From: Gonatopus flavifemur | Lineage: Eukaryota > Arthropoda > Insecta > Hymenoptera > Dryinidae | Assembly: GCA_018340375.1 (NCBI GenBank) | Contig: JAFFJZ010000001.1 | Coordinates: 68,130,001-68,194,000, forward strand | Reading direction: 5' to 3' | Length of the DNA stretch: 64,000 nucleotides | Part shown: positions 13,181 to 24,253 of the stretch, in pieces | How the letters are laid out: each line of letters starts with the position of its first letter | Numbering within the stretch: the first letter of the stretch is position 1 | Program-made: the position numbers and the translations under genes | Notes under the pieces: generated by a model | What the model was told of the DNA's origin: nothing | Databases searched by the model: none | Seen by the model: the letters and a program-made list of their open reading frames with translations, nothing else

Positions 13181-14247
13181 ATCGGCGTCTCTCGTACCAA
13201 CAGATAAACACACTTCATTGTACAGATACGTCTGAGTATACAGATATAGTATAAAATCGAACTCTCGTACGTGTAATATATACGGTGCATCATGTGTGAA
13301 TCTGATTCTCGATCACGGTTGAATTACTGTCGTTCCCTTTCAAGATTTATTTACTAAATGAACCGATAATGATGATTAGTTGGGAAACAGAGAAAGGGTG
13401 AGGAAAATCAGGAGATAAATACTACCTGCTCATCGATGTAAGAAACTACGTTGTGAACAATGTAGGGTCTGTGTATAGAATTCCTGATTGAAAGAGCTAT
13501 AAAAAAGACCGATCGTTGTAACAAGTTGTTCTACTTTTTTTCTCAGCCTTTCGAAACGAAAATGTACAGTTGTATCGATCGATGATGCACGTTTGTATTG
13601 TCGTTAGATTTTTTATGTTCCTCGCATTTGTATTTGATATAGATTGCCAATATAAATTGCTATCCAATTTTTCGCTACTTCGATGGATTTTCTTGACGTG
13701 ACAACAACGATTTTCGTTTTCTTTAATGTGCAAAGAGTAGCATTGAATGGATTGTTTGACAACCGGGCGTCTTTAATGAAAATAGTGAAATACTGAAGAT
13801 ATTTTTCCGCATTCATATTGAACCAGAAATGATATGGAATTGGTGGCAACCATGGATTTCTGTATATAGTCGCTAACAGAGACAAACGATGGTTCTATTT
13901 TGGTTCACCGAATTGTTTTTGAGTACACCAAAATAGGAACCATCACCCTTCCCTGTTGGAGACTGTATATAGAAATGCGTGTTTGTCACCAATTTACTAT
14001 CATCTCTAGTAATCATTCCATAATCTTTCATTTCAGGAAAGAAGTACGCTGAAATTTGTGTACGAATTGAGCAAAGTTTTACTCGTGATTCGCTGATTAA
14101 GGATGCTTTTCAATTGTGTGATGAATCACCTATATAAATAATCAAGTGAAAGTGGAGAAGCGACAATTTTATGACAGTCGTTGCTCATACTCTGACATGA
14201 AAATCGTTCCTTGTTAATAAACGTATATCTGTACGCAGTAAAATGAA
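13181..14247. other. Non-coding stretch
   Basis: No exon seen. A GTTCTATTTTGG/CCAAAATAGGAACC pair (about 13890-13941) forms a small inverted repeat. Confidence 0.45.
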
Positions 14248-14376
14248 TATTCATTCGAAACAATCATAGTTTATGTCTGACGAAAAGATTTATTAACTCT
14301 TAACAAATACCGCATCACGTTTGTTGACAGTTAATAAATCTTCTTTGAGAGGGATAAACCGTGATTGTTCGGAATA
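14248..14376. mobile_element. 129-bp foldback element (TTTATTAACWSTTAA word)
   Basis: The left arm (from TATTCATTCGAAACAATCAT) and the right arm (ending ATTGTTCGGAATA) are inverted repeats of about 55-60 bp. The shared core is GATTTATTAACTGTYAACAAA, and the spacer is only about 10 bp. The same core word recurs inside the larger element at 15449-16091. It is non-coding. Confidence 0.75.
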
Positions 14377-15448
14377 AGTGTTCATCTCGAGGTGTCACTT
14401 TTCACATTTACCGAATACAAATCCATTTCTTTAGGGGCTGGAATAGTAGCATTTCTCCAATCCTGTGACAAACAAAATCATATATTGATTTCAACAAGAA
14501 AAATGCAATGAACTGTGAAATTGTACAAAAAAACTGCAAAACAAGGGTAAATTATATTCCATTCGGTTTCGTATGACATAAATTCATGCATATACAACTC
14601 ACAAATATGTCACCCTGATGCTGCGGTTTTTTTACAGCTTCTCGTCTGTGGTACATCCGAAGGATAAAATTTGAAGAAGATAGAAGATAGTAGAGGATTA
14701 AATCCGCCGAATTGGATAGTTGAAATTATTTAATCGAAATTACTTGAGTAGTTATCTGGAATTATTAAGACTGATGAGTCAAACTGCACTTTCGTGGTTG
14801 AATGTTTGGATACACACTTCAGTTAGAGCTTGTACAATATAATTAGCAATACTTGAACGATGTGTGGTTCAAGTATACGATTCAAGTTATGCCCATTGGT
14901 CTACACTCGAAATCTTAATTGAATAATTACAACACGTATGTGCAAGATACTTCATACTTTAACAAAAAACAAAAAAACATTACATACCTAATCCGATGAC
15001 CTCGTTTGCATACATACATTGTATTCACTTTTGAAGAGTTCTTCAACACACATAAGGAAGACACATGTGACGAAGCGTATGTCTGGTACAGACATGAACC
15101 ATCAAACCTACGATCATTGAGTCAAATGCTTTCATTAATATGATTTCGAGAGGAATTCACTCAATGCAATGTATACACACTTTGTCTCTATGCCTCTTCA
15201 GGAATACTAGAGAATCCTCAACATTTCATCACCATCGTGTGTTTCAATCCTTTCTCTCGTTTTTCGTCCACTAGATTTTTGATATTGAAAATTCCAAGAG
15301 ACAGATGTATCTCTGTGAACAAGTTGTGCATTTTATTTTTCCGAATAAATTTTGGTAACATTTTGACGTTATCCGATAATGACATATCTCTCACATTATT
15401 CTTGATGAATAATTGAAAAAACTGCTCGACTGGAAATATAGCAGAATA
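14377..15448. other. Non-coding stretch
   Basis: Nothing recognisable; AT-rich throughout. Confidence 0.45.
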
Positions 15449-16091
15449 TACACTGAGAGAAGAGTTTATTTGCAGGGCATATCATAAGGGTCAGTTCTTA
15501 CCAAAAAGTTAGTTCTAAATGAAAATAATCAGTTCTAAAACATAAAAACGCTTAGTTCTCGAAAAATTACCCAATTTTTAGTGGAATGTTTGCCTTTTTC
15601 TTTTTTTAAATCGAGTATCCAATATTGTCCTGTTACAGAATGAGCCTTTTGCTTCATATCAAGGGATATAGTGAGTTCAATAATGATACTCATTCTGAAA
15701 AAATAAGACTTTATGCCAAAAGTAAAATTAAGGAAGTATCAAATAATTCAAGAATTACTTATTGTCACACAAATGGTTTCCTTTTTTTTGTTTTAGAAAT
15801 CGAGTGTCCACTGTTTCGGTTAGTTCTTAAATTTTCTTAAAATATGCCCTGTTTATTTGTATTGATTTAATCTTGATTTGGATACGGTGAATAAATATTT
15901 ATTATACACGAGCACGGCTCGTTACCCTGAGATAAGGTTTATTAACAGTTAAGAAACGTCATATGAGATTTTTTAACAGTTAATAAACTTCATTTACAGG
16001 TAATGAGCCAAGTTTATGGGGAAAGAATATTTATTTCGCTGTATCCAAAATAAGCTTCATTGAATACAATTAAACTCTTCTCTCAGTGTAC
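15449..16091. mobile_element. 643-bp element with ACACTGAGAGAAGAGTTTA inverted ends
   Basis: The left end reads TACACTGAGAGAAGAGTTTA and the right end TAAACTCTTCTCTCAGTGTA, apart from one extra A. This is a near-perfect 20-bp terminal inverted repeat. The left interior repeats AGTTCT words. The right interior repeats TTTATTAACAGTTAA words also seen at 14248. The 71-codon frame inside (15625-15840) has no recognisable motif. Both ends adjoin TA-containing flanks, so a TA target duplication is possible but unproven. Confidence 0.75.
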
Positions 16092-16479
16092 TATAATCGC
16101 GTAATCACCTTCTCAGATTTTTTATATTGACATCGACATCGTTGATGTGAAATTCGACAATTGTGCCTCACATTACTCAATTACGAGAAATTATTGAAAA
16201 TTTATGATATCATATATATAACGATGTTTAGATGAGAACACACTGCGCGATGCATTTAGCCACATTTACTGTGCATAAACTTTCTCTTACTTCTCGTTGT
16301 AACAAGTTGAAATTTGCGTGGTGAATGAAATATCCCGTTCGAAGTGGATCAAGAAAAGCAACATTGTAACTGATGAAATTCGAGATGTTTTATGTGTGTT
16401 GGAAACTCTGATAACGTATGGAAACAATTATTTTAACAGTTTTTCACTCCAAAAAAACTCGGAGTCTCTATAATACTTG
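16092..16479. other. Non-coding stretch
   Basis: No feature recognised. Confidence 0.45.
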
Positions 16480-16650
16480 GAATTTCACTGCTCTTGCGAA
16501 TAATTTGCAGCCATGGTTGTATTTAGTAGCTGAAACGATTAAATAATTCGTTGAGGTAGTGAATTATTTGCTAAGCTAGCAGTTATGCAAAAAGATAAGC
16601 GACACAACAAGATTTCGCTGCCACAAGAAATTTTCTTTCTCCGTGTTTGA
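16480..16650. mobile_element. Fragment of the CAGCAAA/GCAGCT element family
   Basis: The right end (TTTCGCTGCCACAAGAAATT, then TTTCTTTCTCCGTGT) matches the right end of the element at 40087-40377. The left part holds decayed GCAGC and TAGCTG words. It looks truncated on the left. Confidence 0.5.
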
Positions 16651-17770
16651 GGACTGAATTTTTTGGAATTCTTTCAACAATTCTATAGTGAATGTTTGAG
16701 AGTATAAATCATTTCGCATGAATATACTTCGAAAGTTTATCAAGATTAAATCTGTATTAAAAAGAAAGAATTCGGATAGAATTTATGCATATAACAGAAC
16801 GTAAATCTGGTATAGGTATAATTCCTTGTTAAAGTCTTCAAGTTTGTTCCTCAAACAGGAATATTCATCTAATTTACGGTACTTGTAGTGGCTCTTGAAT
16901 TTACGAAAACAGTTCTGTTGCATTATATTCTGAACATTTTTTGAGTATTCCTAAGTATATTTTTGTTAAAGGAATTCCAGCGCTATGACATCAACTGAAT
17001 TTCTCCTGACAAATTATTCGAAAATCACGCAAAATATCCCCATGTACAACCCAAACTTATCGATCGAAGAAGGTTCAACGCAGCTATATTTCGATTATAT
17101 TGCTACATTTTCGAATACTCTGTCAGAAAAGATTTGGTTAGTATCACGGCGCTGGGCTCTCCTTCACAGTATTGAAATTTTCAACAATGAAAACTTTCAA
17201 CCTTGATTTTTTGAGTTATAAATTTTGATTTATCATCGGTGCAATAGCTGGTTACCATTAACGGATACTAAAAAACACGTTACCCCTCGATAATTAATTC
17301 ATTTTCTTGTATAATAATATGATAACAAGTAGGATAATCGACAAAGATGTGAACTTCTTCCATGATTCACTTAATGACCACAAGAAAAGGTGTGACGAGA
17401 TGAAACGAAACGAAATGAAACAAAATTGAAACGAATTGAACCAGTTTAAGACGATACTGAGACACGATATTACTTCTTGTGTTTTTCTTCTTTTTTTATG
17501 ACTAGAATGAAGATTCCACAGAGTTTGTTTTGTTTCACACAAAGTCCTGATAAAAATACATTCGAGGTCGAAATTTGAACAAGTAATACGTCCCAATGAA
17601 ATTCGTAATATTCTACCATAAAGTAAAATAAATTTCTATGATCCAAAAGTGTTACGGGCTGTTGTACCTGTTCCTTTGACTTGTGACAATCTTGTCATAA
17701 GTTCTCAATAATTGAAACAAACTACTCAGAAATTATATAAAATCCTATGTACAAGAATGATTCTATAGAA
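16651..17770. other. Non-coding stretch
   Basis: No supported exon. A short ACGAAACGAAA-like A-rich repeat lies near 17400-17445. Confidence 0.45.
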
Positions 17771-17914
17771 CACTGTTGGAAAAATCTGTCTCAAACTTAA
17801 CAATACTATTATGAAGTTTTTTACATAAACATTTTATTGAATTTCATACGAAATTTCATAAAAAATTTCGTACGAAATTCAATAAAATGTTTAAGACAGA
17901 TTTTTCTAACAGTG
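17771..17914. mobile_element. 144-bp near-perfect palindromic element, CACTGTTNGAAAAATCTG ends
   Basis: The outer inverted repeats are CACTGTTGGAAAAATCTGTC and the complement of CACTGTTAGAAAAATCTGTC (one mismatch). A second inverted repeat pairs AAACATTTTATTGAATTTC with its exact complement across a central palindrome around ACGAAATTTCATAAAAAATT. It is non-coding and foldback in structure. The left arm carries about 25 extra bases between its outer and inner parts. Confidence 0.85.
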
Positions 17915-18436
17915 AAGTTCATTAAAAAGTTCACATAGTTTTTTTGGGATTTTGATACAAGCTATATCCCTCTACTCTTATTTCAAGAAAATTTCACTTC
18001 TACAGTTACTTTTTCCTGATTTTTTCAACAAAGTTTCGCTGAATTCAAGGAAACATTATGCAACAATTTAGCGAGCTTGGTCTTGTAACTCAGAAACTAG
18101 ATTCAGCTTTGCAATATTCAGATTTTTTGATCATATTCACCATTTTAATCAAATATTTATAGAAAATCCATGATTTCGAATATTCCATCCTTAGTATCCG
18201 AAACATTGGAAAATATACCTCAATTTTTCATAAGATAGACGTATGAGATGGCGCAGGATTCAACATGAATTTTCAGTGGGGTTGTAATATTATCTGCTTT
18301 CCGTACTGATTCCTGAGAGAACGATCTGTAGTTATGTGATATTTCATGTGAGTCGTACCTTAGTTTTTTTTCAATCATCTATTATATGCTGGTAGGGTGT
18401 TCGTGGAGTTGATTTTTCAAAGAAACCCTCTCCAGT
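17915..18436. other. Non-coding stretch
   Basis: No feature recognised. Confidence 0.45.
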
Positions 18437-18515
18437 GGGAAAATTTCCGAAATTATATATGATTTGCATGCAATTGAATATAAATTGTATATAATTCTGA
18501 AAATTTGTCCATTCG
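18437..18515. mobile_element. Short AT-rich foldback element, copy 1
   Basis: The left arm GGGAAAATTTCCGAAATTAT pairs imperfectly with the right arm ATAATTCTGAAAATTTGTCC. The same ends and AT core recur at 23811-23940, so this is a dispersed family. Confidence 0.65.
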
Positions 18516-19026
18516 AGGATTTTTAGTAACGAATGCTTTTCTCGAGGTGTTAATTTTGAATCCGCAGAAGGAAGTGGACTTCGTTGGCGCATATTAAGCT
18601 TGAATCGATGTTTTTGAGAATGAAAACAACGCGAAAGGTCTCCGAATGCTGAAAAATGCACCGCAAGTCAACAGGTTTGACGAATCTAAACTCTAACTGG
18701 TTAAATCCACTTTGCTGCAGTAAGATTTGATTGAATGTATCTTCAACTTCATATAAGGATTGATAGGGGCAAATTTCTCGTTACTTAGTACAGTGTTTTT
18801 CCTTTTGAGGACATCTGTTTTCATTAAAAATGATCCAAAAGAGAAATCTTCAATTGATACAAATTGTGTAAATTATGTTAATTTGGATAGTTACGTGAAA
18901 GCCACAGTTCATGCCATCATTTTCAAAAATGTGTGTCTCTTAAACACGAGAATATTTATCCTTTTATTCTTGTAAATTGTGGTATAATTCATCAGAGTTT
19001 CAATCATTTGTATCCGGCTCTAATCC
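18516..19026. other. Non-coding stretch
   Basis: No exon with splice sites was seen. Short frames are AT-rich and unrecognised. Confidence 0.4.
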
Positions 19027-19684
19027 ATGATGCTTTGGTTCCTTTGAAGAAGATCGATCCTCTTTTATATAAAAAATATATAACTTTCACCCAAGTATGT
19101 ATTGACGGCGGGCCCAATCTAAGCCCAGGGTGAATGCCCATGTTGCCCAACGTGGGGCCAAGCTGTGCTGACAAATGGGGCCAACCCGGGGGTGGTAACA
19201 TCGTTCAACCCCCCAGACTAGGCAATCAATACTGCCTCTTCTTTTTCTCTGAAATTGGAGAATTGCTTTGAATTGTATCCCAACGGGCATGAATTTCAGC
19301 CCCACTTTGGCCCAGGCTTGGACCTAATGTTGAGCCCTATCGTGCCTATATGGGCCCAAGACTGGACCAAAGTGGGAACAAAATTCATACACGCTGAGGA
19401 TTGTACGCAGATGCTCGGGATATAAATTCACCCCAATCTTGGCCTGACGCTGGTCCAAATTCACACTAAGATTAATTATTTCCATTTTCTACCACCCATA
19501 ATTGTATGGGAAAGCACAACAGGGCTAAGATTGTGCCAACATGGGCCCCATGGGTTAAAGAGGATGGACCCAGCCTGGAGCCCATTGTCGTTATAGGCAA
19601 TACACACTTGGATATAGATTTTAATGAAAATTCAATAATTTTAATATAAAAAATGATCGATCTTTTTCAAGGGTTCCTATTACT
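19027..19684. mobile_element. Element with AAGATCGATC inverted ends and GC-rich GGGCCCAA interior, copy 1
   Basis: Inverted ends of about 40 bp carry a GGTTCCTTTGAAGAAGATCG type end on the left and a CCTTGAAAAAGATCGATC type end on the right, both leading into TTTTATAT. A second inner inverted block (CCAAGTATGTATTG against CAATACACACTTGG) follows. The interior from about 19107 to 19600 is much more GC-rich and repeats degenerate GGGCCCAA and GGCCAAG words. It has no coding frame I recognise. The copy at 23546 has the same ends without this GC-rich cargo. Confidence 0.7.
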
Positions 19685-20200
19685 GGTTCATCCAAGGTGC
19701 CGAGGCATTTCAAACACTTTTCATTTTTTGTTTCAAATATTCTTTCTCAGGATCGACTGATTATACAAGCCCCAGCGTGTATGAACTCTGGCTCACTTTG
19801 GCCCCATGCTCGGCCGGGGTGCGCCCCATCGTACATAGATGCTAGGGGGAGGCATCCCCCCTCATTCCTTCAACAACCGATTGATTCGCAGAGTTGGCAA
19901 ATTTTTGCTGCTCCTGATGTAAACACCGAATACAAGATGTGGCATTATAAATCTTGAAATGTTCATTACGGCATGAACTGTGTAAACCAGAAGATTTTTT
20001 TCATCTCCAACCCTCAAGGTTTCCTCGAAGGAAAAGTGAATAGATTAAACAACTTATCGCTGCATAAAAGTACTGAATAGTAATGATTTGGAAAAATCAT
20101 CTTTCTCCTCATCAAATCATGATTTCCCAATGATTAGATACATTGTTGTGTATCCTTCCATGAGGTTTACCTTCGTCTCGCATCGTCGTTATCTCTGATT
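19685..20200. other. Non-coding stretch with a second GGCCCC-rich patch
   Basis: The patch at about 19765-19860 (CAGCGTG, TTTGGCCCCATGCTCGGCC, GGGGTGCGCCCC) resembles the GC-rich interior of the preceding element and is probably a detached piece of it. Confidence 0.45.
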
Positions 20201-20749
20201 TGTTTACGATCGTATAACGCAAGAGTTTTTTGCTCGTTTGGCCTCATATTGGTTCATAAAATTTCTGTTTCTCATCATCGGTATCGTTATCATCATCCTC
20301 TCATCATTATCGTCGTCATCATCATCACGATCATGATTGTTCGCCTTTGCTCTTCACTCTCCAATCTCTCATTTCAATTCATCGCGTACACCGCAGGCAT
20401 ATATACACCCGCAAATACACGCACACACACACGCACGTACCTTTCATTTGTGACTGATTCCAATAACACCATACGTTAACTACTTCTACTCTATCGTCGT
20501 CTTTACGACCGCCACGATACCTATACACCCAAGCATATTTATCTCCTTCTTTTTCCCTCTTTGTCTTTTCTCTTTTCATTCTACCATCCCCATTATCCCC
20601 ATCGTTCGTCAGAGCTTTACCGCTATTGTGTATTTAGTTACACACGCTCACTTCACATATGCATAGACATATACATAAACATACAACACTTGCACGTTCA
20701 AATGAAAGAGTTCACTTGCATGCAAGTACCGCACCAGTACAAGTACGCA

Positions 20750-21210
20750 ATATGACATACCTATCGTTAACGCGCGCGCACCCGCCCGCGTACGTGTTTG
20801 TCCATTTATGTGACGTATACACGTATGCATATGTGTAAACATACGTACATGCATAGTTATATATCTACTGTCTCGTCGCATCGGTGCGCTTGGCCTGGCG
20901 GTTTCCGCGCGAGGCGGCGTGTCGGTCGACCAAAGAGGAAGAAGAGGAGCGAGAGGAGGGAAAGAGAGAGAAAGAGAGAACGAGAGAGAGGACCAGCAGG
21001 GGGGGGGGGGAGGGTGGAGGTAGAATAGGATATATAGAGTACGTAGTAGTAGAAATAGGTAGATGTGGAGGTGGAGTATGGTGTTGTAGCATAGTGGTAG
21101 TAGTTCGTAGTAGTCGTAGTAGAAACCGTAGTGGCAATGGAGTACGTTGCGCGCGCGGCCATTTTGATAATCTCCCACTTGCCTCTCCTCTCCCACCACC
21201 CTGATCACTC
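20750..21210. promoter_or_regulatory. GC/GAGA-rich island with poly-G tract and Pho/YY1-like site
   Basis: A CG-rich lead (20768-20800 and 20876-20935) is followed by many GAGAG words (20940-21000), a G12 tract at 20999-21010 continuing as AGGGTGGAGG, GTAGTAGTAG repeats, and finally GCGCGGCCATTTTGATA (about 21151-21168), which contains the Pho/YY1 core GCCAT. The - strand 186-codon frame over this segment is Ser/Leu/Pro low-complexity and I do not accept it as a gene. The composition fits a promoter or GAGA/Pho element. Confidence 0.4.
20999..21020 (+). repeat. G12 tract with G-quadruplex potential
   Basis: Twelve consecutive G are followed by AGGGTGGAGG. This is unusual in such AT-rich DNA. 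Confidence 0.8.
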
Positions 21211-21481
21211 TTATTTCATCCCCTTCTCCCCCCCTCCCTCCTGCCGCTTTTGATCTCTTGTTTTTGTTGGACTTTATTTTCTCTCACAAAATTCCTTTTT
21301 TTCATTTTCAAATTCATCATCTTCATCATCCTTGCATATGAGCACGAGAGTATATTTGCTCAATGTTGCATCTACATATCTCAAAATGACAAGTAAAATC
21401 TGTCAATCACTCGTAAGAATTATTTATCGCTTAAAAGTATTATACTATCATGTACACGAGACAAAATAAATAAGAAAGACA

Positions 21482-21509
21482 GGGAGAGAGAGAGAGAGAG
21501 AGAGAGAGG
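21482..21509. repeat. GA microsatellite
   Basis: (GA)n run of about 28 bp, immediately before a pyrimidine-rich + strand tract. Confidence 0.95.
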
Positions 21510-22380
21510 GATATGAGAAAAAAAAACAATTTTTCTTCTTCCTCGTTTCATCTTCTTTCCTCACCACGCTTCTGTTCCGCTGTGTTATATTCTCCTCTCT
21601 TTTCCCATCTACACATATATTTTATCTTATTCTTCCTCTCTCTGTTTTTTCCCCTCTTTTCTACCACCGATACTCTCTCTCATCGCTACAATCGTGTTCA
21701 CTCTTCCCTCTCTTACCCTTCGTCTCGACCGGAAGGTGCCAGTTTCACGTCGACGATCGCCTCGTGCGCACACCTCGAGCGCATCTTCGTAGACAGACGG
21801 ACAGACGAAGTTCTCTGAATCAGACTACGTTATAATTTTCAAGGTGTTTGTGACATATTTTTCCTTTTTTTCGTTCCCTTTTTTGTCGCTTGCTCGTTGG
21901 TCGTTTTGCGTGCGCGCGCGCGCGCTCACCCGTTCGCTCCTTCGTTTTTGTCTACGGTTGTTGCTCAATGATGATAATGTTGATGATTTCTGTTGTTTCC
22001 CCCTGTGCTCGTTGATAAGTTATCAATGTTGAGGGAAATTACCGAATGGTGAACGTGTGTGCATCGGATGATACCGTTCGTTCGTTCGTTGTGTTGTTTC
22101 TTTTTCATCATCGTTGATGTCGTCTTGGTCGTGGTCTTCATGAGCGAGGGAGAGTAAACAAATTTCCCTTGAAAGTGCGTCATGTGCGGTTTCGAGTCAA
22201 GGTGACTAATTGATTAATTGTGCGTGAAACGAAGAGAAAGAAAGAAAGAAAGAAGGAGGAAAACACATCATTGATGCAACGAGTGTGTATATTTAATTTG
22301 CCATCAGTCGAATGACATACCTCGAGAATTCAATGATGAGTAAAAAGTGTGTATTTTGTTGAAAAAATTGAGTGGAAAGT

Positions 22381-22414
22381 GTTGTTTGTTGTTGTTGTTG
22401 TTGTTGTTGTTGCT
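22381..22414. repeat. GTT trinucleotide repeat
   Basis: (GTT)n of about 11 units. Confidence 0.95.
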
Positions 22415-22700
22415 GTAGTTATTGGTTTGTTTCCATTGTTTGTTTTTTTTTCGTATTGGATGGAGGAGCGCGCGTGCCAGGATTAGCTGCTGCTCCTCCT
22501 CATCATCTTCCAACGATCGAATGATCAAAAGTGGTGCATCATTAACATCATCATTATCGTTTGTTGATTTATAGAATGAAAGTGTTGTTGAATCTGACGA
22601 ATTGTTTCGTCATCGTGGGTGATTCTGATTCACTCGGTGTTGATAGTGTTCTTGAAACAATTTTCACGACACCGAAAGTTCTTTTGGATACTTTTATCGC

Positions 22701-22753
22701 TGCTACTACAACCACTACTATTACTACTACCACTACTATTACTACTACCACTA
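22701..22753. repeat. ACT/ACC trinucleotide repeat
   Basis: Imperfect ACT/ACC/ATT array. In the + frame it would read poly-Thr. Confidence 0.9.
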
Positions 22754-23097
22754 GGTTTACCATAACCAGGTTGACCGGGTTGACGTCGGCGGGTAAAATT
22801 ACTGCTACCACCGACACCCACGCTCATTAGACATCCGGTGAGTCTTTTAAATGCCCTTCTCCCTCGCTCCTCCGTTTCTTCTCACTTTGGTTGATATCGT
22901 TTCTATTCTTGAGGAAATTCTCATTTAGTTTGATTGAATTGTCGTTGATAATATGAATAATGTGGAATAGAAATGAACATCGAATTTCGTTCAAACGTCT
23001 TTGAAATTCACTTAACCGCTGTAGAATTTCTCTCAAAACAGTATGTAATATTCATTCCAAAATTTTCATTAAGGATCGGGCCACAGAATGGCGGGAA

Positions 23098-23700
23098 TTG
23101 AATTTCTCTTCTTCTTTATTTATACCTGGAAGTTTTTACCTCGCTCATTTAGCACAGGGATATGAAAGATATTCTGTGAGCTTTCGCAGTGAGAAAAAAT
23201 ATAGTTCGAACCGGACAGGGCAGCCCATGAATACTTTTGTACTCCCAAAATACGTATGCCATATTCCCACACAGCACAACAGTTCGGAAATAGTTTTCAA
23301 GGTATTGATTTTGAATTTTCATAGTTCCAAATCATCTCATTATGAACTCTTTCTGAACCGTGGCGCTGCGTGGGTTTACACCAGAAAGAAAGTACTCCTC
23401 ACCAACAGTATTCCAAGAATACAAAAGTACCTGCGGGTTGTCCATCCCTGGTTTGAACCCCCACAATTACATGTGGCAGCTACTCACCCTTTCTCGCACA
23501 TTTTTCGTAGTTGTGAAAACACACTTTCAATGGTTAGTATTCAGGTAGTGATGAGGATCCTTGGAAAAGATCGATCCTTTTTTTTTTATATACAAAGTAT
23601 CGAATCTGTATTGAAATCTACAAAAATGATATATTTTCTATATAAAAAAGGGTGGATCTTTATCAAAGATTCCAATCACTATATTCAGGAAGAGGAATAA
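23098..23700 (+). other. 200-codon open frame, probably not a gene
   Basis: This is the longest open frame in the window. The middle (about 23340-23520) is more GC-rich than the flanks and contains Trp, Arg and Pro residues less typical of random AT frames. However, the last 45 codons run straight through the miniature element at 23546-23681, there is no recognised domain, and the start codon lies in a poor context. It could be a remnant of a larger repeat that also carried the miniature element. I found no paired splice signals. Confidence 0.15.
23546..23681. mobile_element. 136-bp miniature element with AAGATCGATC ends, copy 2
   Basis: The left end TAGTGATGAGGATCCTTGG continues into AAAAGATCGATCC. 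The complement of the right end reads TAGTGATTGGAATCTTTG and continues into ATAAAGATCC. Both ends run into T-rich TATAT sequence. The ends match those at 19027-19684, but here they are almost back to back, as in a solo or deleted form. Confidence 0.75.
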
Positions 23701-23810
23701 TTTAGCTGTGATATTTTTACTGTTATCGCTATATTTCTTAATGTTACAGCGGATATCAAAATAACTTTGATATCCAATAAACAGCTCTCGTAGCTAATTT
23801 CTGAATACCC
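23700..23810. mobile_element. Remnant of the GCAGCT-word family
   Basis: TTTAGCTG, TTACAGC, ACAGCTC and TAGCTAATT words occur in both orientations around a GATATCAAAATAACTTTGATATC inverted repeat (about 23753-23775). The boundaries are unclear. Confidence 0.35.
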
Positions 23811-23940
23811 GGGTGGAAGTGTTTTCGAAATTATATATAATTTATATAGAAGTCTGCATAATTATATACAAATTGTATATAAACTATATTATATTATATA
23901 TAAATTATATATAATTCTGAAGATTTTTCCGTTCAGGAAT
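23811..23940. mobile_element. AT-rich foldback element, copy 2
   Basis: The left end GGGTGGAAGTGTTTTCGAAA leads into TTATATATAATTTATAT. The right end ATAATTCTGAAGATTTTTCC matches the right end of the 18437 copy. The interior is expanded TATA-type sequence. Confidence 0.65.
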
Positions 23941-24253
23941 ATTGTTGACGCATTAGTTTTTTTCTGTATGAGATATACTACCGGTATATCTCACATTCCC
24001 CGCTGTAATCGACTTAGTACAAAAAATATTCCAAATTTTATTGACCGACGTAGTCAAAATTCACAGCTGCGACAGCGTAGGTTTCATGGTTGTTATTCGA
24101 GGAGCGAAACAACTTAGATGTGATGGTTTTGCTAGGATAGCCTCATTTATCGCTTTTACATCAAGTCAGTAGCTAATTCTCGGCTATCCAACTATCAGCA
24201 AATTACCTTTTTCCAAGATACATTCCAATATTTGACAATAAATCGAGATGATA

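Larger units (their letters stand above)
21530..22837 (+). other. Candidate non-coding first exon / 5' UTR with donor at 22838
   Basis: This is the largest GC-raised, CpG-containing stretch in the window. It begins with a pyrimidine-rich segment (21530-21720), then GTTTCACGTCGACGATCGCC-type GC-rich sequence near 21745, a GC run (21910-21926), and trinucleotide arrays (GTT at 22381-22414, ACT/ACC at 22701-22753). It ends ACATCCG followed by GTGAGT, a good + strand donor. The three + frames near the end are either closed by stops (TAA at 22794, TAG at 22828) or lack an ATG, so the tail would be 5' UTR with upstream open frames. The 89-codon frame (22561-22830) is mostly Thr from the ACT array. 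The transcription start is not defined. Confidence 0.35.

Noticed and set aside
16552..16572. let-7-like TTGAGGTAGTGAATTATTTG
   Set aside because: Matches only the first half of the let-7 seed region, and no hairpin partner was found.
20648..21208. 186-codon - strand open frame
   Set aside because: It is Ser/Leu/Pro/Thr low-complexity produced by the GA, GTAGTAG and poly-G sequence on the other strand. No domain or splice context.
23448..23462. tRNA B-box-like GGTTTGAACCCCC
   Set aside because: No matching A box at the right distance and no acceptor stem could be folded. At most a decayed tRNA-derived repeat.
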